7,868 nt of DNA from an uncultured Clostridia bacterium (lineage in GTDB: Bacteria > Bacillota > Clostridia > Lachnospirales > Lachnospiraceae): assembly GCA_946620335.1 (NCBI GenBank), contig CAMONF010000023.1, positions 1 through 7,868 of the forward strand. The letters run 5' to 3'. Numbering within the stretch: position 1 is the stretch's first letter; every line of letters starts with the position of its first letter. The translations under genes were made by a program, and so were the position numbers. Below the pieces are notes generated by a model. The model saw nothing but the letters and a program-made list of their open reading frames with translations, made no database searches and was not told where the DNA came from. Below, piece after piece: positions 1 to 5,232 of this stretch.

Positions 1-24
1 CTCAACTTCCGCTAATGGGGAAAG

Positions 25-98
25 CGTCCACGAGAGGATTCGAACCTCCGACCTACCGCTTAGGAGGCGGTCGCTCTATCCTGCTGAGCTACGCGGAC
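25..98 (-). tRNA. tRNA-Arg (anticodon CCT)
   Basis: The minus strand folds into a complete 74-base cloverleaf. It has a 7-bp acceptor stem (GTCCGCG with CGTGGAC, one G-T pair), a D arm with GCTC/GAGC, an anticodon stem ACCGC/GCGGT around the loop CTCCTAA, a 5-base variable loop, and a T arm with the loop TTCGAAT. The anticodon CCT reads the rare arginine codon AGG. The discriminator base is G and no CCA is encoded, so CCA must be added after transcription. I see no clear promoter within about 60 bases upstream. The gene may instead be read from the promoter at 402-430, which would give a precursor that also contains the half-tRNA copy. Confidence 0.95.
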
Positions 99-323
99 TT
101 CTCAAAATTTCCCGTATTTTCAAGGTTTTTTGACCTTGGAGGATCGGGGCCCTCAAAGCATTCCGTCCAATCTTTCTAACGAATTTCGCTAATCCGGTGC
201 GGTCATCAGAAAATGCACAACCCACCTTCGATGGAAGAAAGCTTTCAATATGTACCGCATCTCAGTCATTCCGAACTGCCGACCAGATTTAAAAATCTCT
301 TTCCGTCGAATGATTACCTCATT
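99..323. other. Non-coding spacer between the tRNA and its half copy
   Basis: No convincing protein gene is present. A short hairpin (CAAGGT at 121-126 with ACCTTG at 133-138) lies just upstream of the tRNA. A small palindrome (AGATTT..AAATCT, 285-298) lies near the other end. Bases 268-284 resemble the T-arm part of the tRNA at 38-53: 14 of 16 tRNA bases match, allowing one inserted base. The spacer could be what is left of a second, decayed tRNA copy or of a lost insertion. The open frame at 213-437 runs through the half tRNA and looks accidental. Confidence 0.5.
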
Positions 324-363
324 CTTAGGAGGCGGTCGCTCTATCCTGCTGAGCTACGCGGAC
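324..363 (-). pseudogene. 5'-half copy of tRNA-Arg(CCT)
   Basis: These 40 bases are identical to 59-98, in the same orientation. They cover the 5' acceptor strand, the whole D arm, the 5' anticodon stem and the complete anticodon loop, plus one base of the 3' stem. The match then stops sharply, so no acceptor stem or T arm can form and the copy cannot be a working tRNA. The bases just upstream of both copies are also alike (102-113 and 370-381, 10 of 12 identical), which suggests that more than the 40 bases was once duplicated. It could be a decayed gene duplicate or an attachment-site-like repeat left by an integrated element. It lies downstream of a good promoter and is probably transcribed. 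Confidence 0.85.
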
Positions 364-401
364 ATACCTTCAAAATGTGCCTTCATTTCCGGCACCCCTA
401 T

Positions 402-430
402 ACTTTAGCACGAACCCACAGACTTGTAAA
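402..430 (-). promoter_or_regulatory. Promoter ahead of the half-tRNA/tRNA unit
   Basis: On the minus strand a -35 TTTACA (425-430) and a -10 TAAAGT (402-407) are separated by exactly 17 bases, and TGC just before the -10 gives an extended -10. Transcription would start near 395, where a hairpin (GTGCC 377-381 with GGCAC 391-395) forms at the 5' end of the RNA. The -35 overlaps the end of the 429-531 palindrome by two bases. The reading is by eye against the sigma-A consensus. Confidence 0.6.
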
Positions 431-531
431 GGGGTGAAAAACTGGGAATCAGGGACGGTTCTTTTTCCCACTTTTTGCTCTGCAAAAAGTGGGAAAAGGA
501 ACCGTCCCTGATTCCCAGTTTTTCATCCCTT
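429..531. repeat. 103-base palindrome with GGGACGGTTC core, copy 1
   Basis: The two arms pair over almost their whole length around a 3-base loop (479-481). Only two positions depart from perfect pairing (462/498 and 434/526), and both are G-T on the plus strand. The core GGGACGGTTC is shared with the palindrome at 4378-4429. The right arm carries the last codons and the TGA stop of the LplC-like gene. The permease C-terminus (GAVKG) looks normal for its family, so the element abuts the gene rather than cutting it short. It resembles REP- or MITE-type palindromes. I recall similar GGGACGGTTC repeats in other Firmicutes but could not search. Confidence 0.8.
437..523. terminator. Bidirectional terminator at the end of the transporter operon
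   Basis: Within the palindrome an A-tract (437-441) pairs with a T-tract (519-523) at the base of a long stem. In either direction the hairpin is therefore followed by a run of five T. It would end the transporter transcript on the minus strand and isolate it from the tRNA promoter just beyond. Confidence 0.7.
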
Positions 532-1410
532 GACAGCGCCCATCGCGAGACCTTTCGCGAAGTACTTCTGGAAGAAGGGATAGATAATCAGCACCGGCAG
601 AATGCCCACGAAGGCAATCGCCATTCTGACCGTCGTCGTCGGCAGGTCACCGATGTTGATGCCGCCAGTGGCGTTGGAGGCCAGGAACTGAATGTTTTCA
701 TTTATGTTATTCAGGATGTTCTGGATCGTGTAGAGGTGCTTGCCCTTGTTGTCCAGATAGTAGAGGCCGTTGGTCCAGTCGTTCCAGTAGGAGAGACCGG
801 TCATCATGCCGCTGGTCGCCAGGATCGGCACAGAGAGCGGAAGGGCGATGTGGAAGAAGTTGTAGAACTCGTCCGCACCGTCGATGCGGGCCGCCTCGTA
901 GAGCTCGCCGGGAATGGAGTTCTCGAAGTAGTTCCTGACCAGCATGATCATGAAGCCGCTCAGCAGGAGGTTGGGGATAATGAGGCCCCACACGGTGTTC
1001 TTCAGGTGGAAGGTCTTGACGTACATGACGTAGGTCGGGACAACGCCGCCGTTGAAGAGCATGGTGAAAACGATAAAGAAGTTGAAGATCTTGCGGCCCG
1101 GCAGCTTCTTCTGGGAGAGCATGTAGGCCAGCATAGCCGTGAAAATGACGGAGAGCGAGGTGCCGATGACCGTAACGACGATGGTCATCAGGTAAGCACG
1201 CCCGATCATGGCCCACTGCTGGATGATGTAGCCGAAGGCCGCCGTCGAGAACTTCCTCGGGAGATAGGAGAAGCCGTCCGTCATGGCCACCTGCTCGTCA
1301 GTGAAGGAAGCGATGATTAGCAGAATGAAGGGCAGGATAGCCAGCAGGGAGTTGATCGTCAGGATCACATTGGCAGCCAGCTGCCATTTTTTCTGGGATT
1401 TTGATTTCAT
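523..1410 (-). CDS. Sugar ABC transporter permease, LplC/YtcP type
   Basis: This 295-residue inner-membrane protein belongs to the CUT1 carbohydrate permeases (binding-protein-dependent transport inner membrane component). Hydrophobic segments are visible near residues 11-35, 72-98, 108-132, 140-160 and 262-280. The cytoplasmic EAA loop that docks onto the ATPase is clear at 171-194 (YEAARIDGAD, then ALPLSVP). The C-terminal GAVKG ending is usual for LplC-type permeases, so the gene is complete. The ATG has a strong GGGGG ribosome binding site 7 bases upstream. It is the last gene of the operon, 16 bases after the partner permease, and the two form the membrane channel together. Its TGA stop lies inside the 429-531 palindrome. 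The transported sugar cannot be told. Confidence 0.93.
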   Translation of the reverse strand: MKSKSQKKWQLAANVILTINSLLAILPFILLIIASFTDEQVAMTDGFSYLPRKFSTAAFGYIIQQWAMIGRAYLMTIVVTVIGTSLSVIFTAMLAYMLSQKKLPGRKIFNFFIVFTMLFNGGVVPTYVMYVKTFHLKNTVWGLIIPNLLLSGFMIMLVRNYFENSIPGELYEAARIDGADEFYNFFHIALPLSVPILATSGMMTGLSYWNDWTNGLYYLDNKGKHLYTIQNILNNINENIQFLASNATGGINIGDLPTTTVRMAIAFVGILPVLIIYPFFQKYFAKGLAMGAVKG

Positions 1411-1426
1411 GATCTTTCCCCCTTTC

Positions 1427-2380
1427 TCAGAACAGAGCGCTGTTCTCGTCCAGCTTCGTCACGATCTTGTTGGCTGTCACGATGAAAATGAAACCAACGA
1501 TAGACTGGACAAAGGAAGCCGCCGCGGACATGCCGACGTTATTGAGCTGCATCAGGGCCCGGTACACATAGGTGTCGATGGTCTGGGTCACCGGGAAGAG
1601 CGGCGCCTGCATCATGGGGACCTGGTAGAAGAGACCGAAGTCGGAACGGAAGATCTGACCGAGGTTCAGGATCAGGAGCATCAGGATCGTGGGCTTGAGG
1701 AGCGGAATCGTGATGAGCCGGATCTGCTGCCACTTGGTGGCGCCGTCCAGGGATGCCGCCTCATAGAAGGTGGGATCGATGCCCAGAAGGCTGGACAGGT
1801 AGAGGATCATGCCGAAGCCGATGCCGCGCCACTGGTTGACAAAGGTCAGAATGAAGGGCCAGAACTTGGGCTCCTGGTAGAACTGGATCGTATTTCCGGT
1901 CACATGCTCAATGGCCTTCGTGATGAGACCCGTGGACGGAGACAGGTAAGCGTAAACCAGGTAAGCGATAACGACCATGGACATGAGGTAGGGCAGCAGG
2001 ATCGCTGTCTGGTAGAACTTCTTGGCGATCTTGTTGGTGACCTCATTGAGCAGGATGGCCGCGCCGACGCCGACGACCATACCGATGATGATCCAGGCGA
2101 CGTTGTAGAGAATGGTGTTGCGGATGATGATGAAGGCGTCCTTGGATTTGAACAGGAATTCAAAGTTCTTGAAGCCGATCCAAGGGCTCTTCCACATGCC
2201 CTTCGCGAAGTTGAAGTTCTTGAAGGCAATCTGCAGGCCGGCCAGCGGCATGTAGTTATTTATGAAAATGTAAATCAGTCCCGGAGCTCCCATGAGATAG
2301 AAGGGAAGCCAGTGCAAAAAGAGCGTGCCGAAGGACTTTTTGTTACCCGCGGGAGCCGGGTCCTTTTTTTTCGTTGCCAC
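1427..2380 (-). CDS. Sugar ABC transporter permease, LplB/YteP type
   Basis: This 317-residue CUT1 permease pairs with the LplC-like protein to form the import channel. After a lysine-rich start it has a first membrane segment at about 22-42, further ones near 84-111, 122-146, 172-200, 226-243 and 287-304, and the EAA loop at 206-230 (YEAASLDGAT, then TIPLLKP). The sequence NNYMPLAGL at 41-49 is typical of LplB-like proteins. The start codon is GTG (2378-2380). It is supported by a GGGGG ribosome binding site with a 6-base gap, much like the site of the next gene. The gene follows the binding-protein gene after a 209-base spacer with several hairpins, which probably sets permease output lower than that of the binding protein. 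Confidence 0.93.
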   Translation of the reverse strand: MATKKKDPAPAGNKKSFGTLFLHWLPFYLMGAPGLIYIFINNYMPLAGLQIAFKNFNFAKGMWKSPWIGFKNFEFLFKSKDAFIIIRNTILYNVAWIIIGMVVGVGAAILLNEVTNKIAKKFYQTAILLPYLMSMVVIAYLVYAYLSPSTGLITKAIEHVTGNTIQFYQEPKFWPFILTFVNQWRGIGFGMILYLSSLLGIDPTFYEAASLDGATKWQQIRLITIPLLKPTILMLLILNLGQIFRSDFGLFYQVPMMQAPLFPVTQTIDTYVYRALMQLNNVGMSAAASFVQSIVGFIFIVTANKIVTKLDENSALF

Positions 2381-2400
2381 AATAATCCCCCTTTTTAGTA

Positions 2401-2452
2401 AAATGAGGACCGCTGTCCTCGGCCGGGGCGTCAGACAGGCCGGTCCTCATTT
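2401..2452 (-). promoter_or_regulatory. Hairpin in the binding-protein/permease spacer, possible attenuator
   Basis: Perfect 12-base arms (2401-2412 and 2441-2452, AAATGAGGACCG and its complement) enclose a further short CTGT/ACAG stem. It lies 20 bases ahead of the permease start. On the minus strand the stem is followed by a weak T-rich stretch (ATTTTACT), so it could stop part of the transcription or protect the upstream mRNA. Such hairpins between binding-protein and permease genes are common in sugar ABC operons and let the binding protein be made in excess. Confidence 0.65.
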
Positions 2453-2492
2453 ATCTGAGTTTATCAAATTGTCAGTCAAGCATCCTTCCGCA

Positions 2493-2569
2493 GGCGGATT
2501 GCTTACCGCCGGTCACCCGGCCGGATAAGCCTCCACATGCCTCTCATGTCAGTCGCGGATTCTCCCGCG
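2493..2569 (-). repeat. Cluster of four small hairpins after the binding-protein gene
   Basis: Four short GC-rich stems follow one another: GGCGG/CCGCC (2493-2510), GCCGG/CCGGC (2508-2521), ACATG/CATGT (2535-2549) and CGCGG/CCGCG (2554-2569). The first two overlap by three bases and cannot both form fully. None has a T-run, so they do not look like intrinsic terminators. They may stabilise the 3' end of the binding-protein mRNA or act together with the larger hairpin at 2401-2452. No gene is visible in this 209-base spacer. Confidence 0.5.
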
Positions 2570-2589
2570 GCAGGATGACTTCTCACCGA

Positions 2590-4146
2590 TCAGCCGGCCA
2601 GGTAAGCGTCCAGCTGCTCCTGATTGCCGGCGATGATGTCGTTGATGCCGGCCTGCTCAAGGGAGGCGACCAGATCGTCGACAGCGGCCCTGACGTCGGA
2701 GACCTGTCCGGCGTTCAGCATGGGCAGCTTCTCAGCAAGGACTGCGGAGACGGCGGCAGCTTCGGTGGAGTACATGTCGGACTTGAAGGAGTAACCGAAA
2801 GCCTTGGAGACAGCGCACTCGTCATTGAACTTCTTGACGTCTTCCGGATAGGAGTCCGTGAGCGGAGCAACGATGTGTCTGGTGGTCGGATCGCCGAAGT
2901 GGGAGAATGAAGTGTAGTAACCGCTGTGGTCGGCGTTGGTAGTGCCTTCAGTGGTGATGACGTTCTCAGTGCCCTCGACCTTGACATAATCCAGGCCCTC
3001 GACACCGAAGTTCAGAAGGTTGGCGACATCCTTGTCGGCGTAGATCAGGTTCAGAAGGTCCATGCACTTGTCAGGTCTCTCGGAGCTGGAGGCGATGCCG
3101 AGCATCATCTCAACGGCGCCGCCGGTGGACAGGATCGGATCTGCCATCATGACCATACCGACTTCAAAGTCATTGCTGACCCAGGCAGCGATCTGATCCG
3201 GTGTGTAGGCTGTGGATGTGCAGAAAAGCTGCTGGTTGGCAAACATCTGCTGGACAGCGGTGGTGTCGGTCATCTGATCGGCGGGAAGGTATCCCTTGTC
3301 GAACCATTCCTTGTTGCGGACGCAGTACTCATAGAACTTGTCGGTGGCATAAACGTTCTCGATGGTGGAGCTGTTGGCCGGATCCATCAGAACGCCGAAG
3401 TCGCCGGAAGCACCGAAGACGTCGAAGCCGGACTCGAACTTGAGGTTGAGCTGGCTGGAGTTGCCGTACTTTGTGAAATACATACCATGCTCTTTGCAGA
3501 TCTCGGCAGCCTTGGTGAGCTCTTCCCAGGTCATCATGTCGTGCATGTCGATGTTCCACTCGTCGGCCAGAGTCTTGTTATAGACAAATCCGCCGCTCAT
3601 GGCAGCATAGGGATATCCGCTCAGCGCGTAGGTGACGCCTTCGATCTTCTGAGCAGGGGCAACTCTCTCTGTCACCTTCACAGCATCGGCGCCTCTCTCT
3701 GCGAGCAGGTCATCCAGGGGAAGAAGAACACCATCGGAAACGGCATTGCTCAGGGAGTAAACAAGACCGACAGTGACGATATCCATCTTCTCGCCGCCGG
3801 CGATGCCCATGGTGGTCGTCGTGCCCATGTCGCCGATGAAGAGCGGCTGGATGTCGACGGTGGCATTGATTTTCTCAAGGGTGATCTTGTTGAGCTCTTC
3901 CTCGACCTTGTCAAGGTCATTGTTGGACTCATTGAGGCCGATCAGGGTGATGGCGATCTCATAGGGATCTTCATTGAAATCGATGGCAGATGCCTCAGCT
4001 TCGCCACCCTCGGCAGCCTCTTCGCCGCCTTCCGCGGGAGCTGCACTGCTGTCTGCGGGAGCTGCGCTGCTTCCGCCACCGCAGCCAGCGAGCATCGCGG
4101 CACCCATCACACCTGCCAGCATGAGACTGATCAGTTTTTTCTTCAT
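2590..4146 (-). CDS. Sugar-binding lipoprotein of an ABC transporter (LplA-like, DUF3502-type C-terminus)
   Basis: This 518-residue extracellular solute-binding protein captures the sugar and delivers it to the two permeases. It has a lipoprotein signal peptide (MKKKLISL, then lipobox LAGC with Cys22 as the lipidated residue). A flexible Ser/Ala/Pro/Glu linker at about 23-53 follows, containing SSAAPA twice from a 21-base DNA repeat (4034-4071). The ligand-binding domain then runs to about 440. The C-terminal part (about 440-518, AFGYSFKSD through QLDAYLAG) resembles the DUF3502 region of large CUT1 binding proteins. An in-frame ATG 33 bases upstream lacks a ribosome binding site and would put acidic residues before the signal peptide, so the start with AAGGAGG is chosen. 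It is the first gene of the transporter operon. Confidence 0.92.
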   Translation of the reverse strand: MKKKLISLMLAGVMGAAMLAGCGGGSSAAPADSSAAPAEGGEEAAEGGEAEASAIDFNEDPYEIAITLIGLNESNNDLDKVEEELNKITLEKINATVDIQPLFIGDMGTTTTMGIAGGEKMDIVTVGLVYSLSNAVSDGVLLPLDDLLAERGADAVKVTERVAPAQKIEGVTYALSGYPYAAMSGGFVYNKTLADEWNIDMHDMMTWEELTKAAEICKEHGMYFTKYGNSSQLNLKFESGFDVFGASGDFGVLMDPANSSTIENVYATDKFYEYCVRNKEWFDKGYLPADQMTDTTAVQQMFANQQLFCTSTAYTPDQIAAWVSNDFEVGMVMMADPILSTGGAVEMMLGIASSSERPDKCMDLLNLIYADKDVANLLNFGVEGLDYVKVEGTENVITTEGTTNADHSGYYTSFSHFGDPTTRHIVAPLTDSYPEDVKKFNDECAVSKAFGYSFKSDMYSTEAAAVSAVLAEKLPMLNAGQVSDVRAAVDDLVASLEQAGINDIIAGNQEQLDAYLAG

Positions 4147-4151
4147 TGTTT

Positions 4152-4158
4152 CCTCCTT
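4152..4158 (-). promoter_or_regulatory. Ribosome binding site of the binding-protein gene
   Basis: AAGGAGG lies 5 bases before the ATG at 4144-4146. It is close to ideal and fixes the start, placing Met directly before the KKK of the signal peptide. It also implies strong translation. Confidence 0.85.
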
Positions 4159-4196
4159 CTTAACTGTCTGATACTCCATGTTGCCTGTACTCTATC

Positions 4197-4250
4197 GGCC
4201 ACCGGCTCCTGCCGGGCCATTACCGGGCGGATGGAACCGCGTCCCTCCGC
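4197..4250 (-). promoter_or_regulatory. Two GC-rich hairpins in the transporter mRNA leader
   Basis: Between the likely transcription start near 4304 and the ribosome binding site there are two stems. One is at 4197-4218 (CCGGC/GCCGG around TCCT, extended by GGC/GCC past a 2-base bulge). The other is at 4227-4250 (GCGGA/TCCGC with an inner GGA/TCC). The leader is about 155 bases, long for a simple operon. I recognise no riboswitch or T-box. The stems may affect mRNA stability or translation. Confidence 0.4.
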
Positions 4251-4310
4251 TTCAAGGAAGTCGTGAAAGCTTTATCCACTTTTATTTCCGGCTTCCTGTC
4301 TGTTGTACAC

Positions 4311-4319
4311 ATAATAACA
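4311..4319 (-). promoter_or_regulatory. Extended -10 promoter of the transporter operon
   Basis: The minus strand reads TGTTATTAT, a TGn extended -10 with TATTAT at 4311-4316. No good -35 is found 16-18 bases upstream. That region is instead filled by the palindrome at 4318-4355, the arrangement expected of a promoter that needs an activator. Transcription would start near 4304. Confidence 0.5.
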
Positions 4320-4355
4320 GGTGAATTGTTCTTAAAATAGAACAATCCTCACCTG
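4318..4355. promoter_or_regulatory. Palindrome at the transporter promoter, possible operator
   Basis: The arms CAGGTGA/TCACCTG and ATTGTTCT/AGAACAAT enclose a 6-base loop, with a 2-base bulge at 4347-4348. The outer arm touches the extended -10, and the rest covers the -35 position of the transporter promoter. It may be the binding site of the adjacent YesN-like regulator. On the minus strand it also follows the regulator gene, so it could serve as a second weak terminator (next bases TTATTAT). Confidence 0.5.
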
Positions 4356-4377
4356 AAATAGTCCGATTATGACAAGA

Positions 4378-4429
4378 GGGTGAAAGAGAAGGGACGGTTC
4401 TTTTCGAACCGTCCCCCTGTGTTTCACTC
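4378..4429. repeat. Palindrome with GGGACGGTTC core, copy 2; likely terminator of the regulator operon
   Basis: The inner stem GGGACGGTTC (4391-4400) pairs with GAACCGTCCC (4406-4415) around TTTTC. An outer stem pairs GGGTGAAA (4378-4385) with TTTCACTC (4422-4429), with a poorly paired stretch between. The core plus TTTT matches the 429-531 palindrome, as does the outer GGGTGAAA motif. As there, the outer arm holds the TGA stop (4424-4426) of the preceding gene. The minus strand lacks a clean T-tract, so termination here may be only partial. Confidence 0.75.
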
Positions 4430-5197
4430 CTTCTTCCCCCTCAACTGCCGATACTGCCTTGGGCTCATCCCCTCCGCCCGCCGGAATATCTTGGTAAAGT
4501 AAGAATAGTTGGCATACCCCACGGAGTCCGCCACCTGGTTGATCGGATAATCGGTCCTCAGCAAAATCTCCTTGGCCAGCTTGATTCGCTCGTCGGTGAT
4601 ATATTCCAGGATCGAGACGCCCATTTCCTTCTTAAAGAGCCGCATGAGGTACTGGGCGTTCAGGTGGACCTCCTCCGCAATGTCGTTCACACAGATATCG
4701 TCCTGAATATGGGACAGAATGAATTTCTTCGCCTCATGGATCATGACATTGTGGGATTCCTGGGACTCCTGCCGGGCGATGTCCATCCGGATATTTTCAG
4801 GTATCTCCACCGTGTCCGCCTTCCGGCCCAGTCTCTCCACCAGCTTCGTCAGGATTTCGTCCAGCTCCTCGTAGTCGATGGGCTTCAGCACATAGTCCAC
4901 GCTCCCCAGCCGCATGGCCTCCCGCATATAGTCATACTCCGGGTGGCAGGTCACGTAAATGCACTCCGTCGCCGGATAATACATCTTCACCCACTCAAAG
5001 AGTTCAAGCCCGCTGCCCTGGGGCATCTCCACGTCGGAGAGCATGAAATCCACCCGCTCCTTCTTGAAAATCTCCTGAGCCTGCTCCATGGAACCGGCCG
5101 TGAAGACCTGGTCCACACCGTATTTGTCCCACTGGATCCTTCGGTTCATGGCATTCACGACAACAATCTCATCATCTACCAGCAGCGCATGCAGCAT
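4424..5197 (-). CDS. Response regulator, YesN type (receiver plus AraC-family DNA-binding domain)
   Basis: This 257-residue cytoplasmic transcription regulator is phosphorylated by the sensor kinase encoded just upstream. The receiver domain (1-120) has the acidic pair D8-D9, the phospho-acceptor D55 in LSDVEMP, T83 and K105 in LKP, all as expected. A linker to about 150 leads to an AraC-type double helix-turn-helix (about 155-257, with VNDIAEEVHLN and INQVADSVGYANYSYFTKIF). Start: the first in-frame ATG (5234-5236) overlaps the kinase stop and adds 13 residues with a poor site. The ATG at 5195-5197 begins directly with the receiver (MLHALLVDDE) and has AAGGAG 7 bases upstream. Likely targets are the transporter promoter next to it, its own operon and the hydrolase. 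Confidence 0.93.
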   Translation of the reverse strand: MLHALLVDDEIVVVNAMNRRIQWDKYGVDQVFTAGSMEQAQEIFKKERVDFMLSDVEMPQGSGLELFEWVKMYYPATECIYVTCHPEYDYMREAMRLGSVDYVLKPIDYEELDEILTKLVERLGRKADTVEIPENIRMDIARQESQESHNVMIHEAKKFILSHIQDDICVNDIAEEVHLNAQYLMRLFKKEMGVSILEYITDERIKLAKEILLRTDYPINQVADSVGYANYSYFTKIFRRAEGMSPRQYRQLRGKKE

Positions 5198-5204
5198 GAT
5201 TGTT

Positions 5205-5210
5205 CTCCTT
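5205..5210 (-). promoter_or_regulatory. Ribosome binding site of the response regulator
   Basis: AAGGAG lies 7 bases before the ATG at 5195-5197, inside the 35-base gap after the kinase stop. It decides between this start and the longer alternative. Confidence 0.75.
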
Positions 5211-5232
5211 TCCCGAAAATCAACACCATATC

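Noticed and set aside
99..363. Group I intron in the tRNA-Arg(CCT) anticodon loop
   Set aside because: Such introns are known in this tRNA in other bacteria, but here the downstream tRNA is already complete with its own 5' half, and I see none of the conserved intron core.
213..437. 74-codon plus-strand open frame
   Set aside because: It reads through the half-tRNA copy and the promoter region, lacks a ribosome binding site, and its product resembles no known protein.
4144..4179. Longer start for the binding protein with 11 extra residues
   Set aside because: The upstream ATG has no ribosome binding site and would spoil the lipoprotein signal peptide, while the downstream ATG has AAGGAGG at ideal distance.
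4233..4246. Third copy of the GGGACGGTTC element
   Set aside because: The sequence is close to the core but has two inserted bases and no matching inverted arm. It is explained by the leader hairpin at 4227-4250.
475..4266. Long plus-strand open frames opposite the transporter genes (475-1320, 1283-2398, 2926-4266)
   Set aside because: They are antisense to clearly homologous minus-strand genes, rich in His/Asp/Val/Glu as expected for reverse-strand shadows, and have no good ribosome binding site or recognisable domain.
4263..4277. CcpA (cre) site upstream of the transporter operon
   Set aside because: The sequence resembles the start of a cre site but lacks the central CG and has about three mismatches, so it is not supported.
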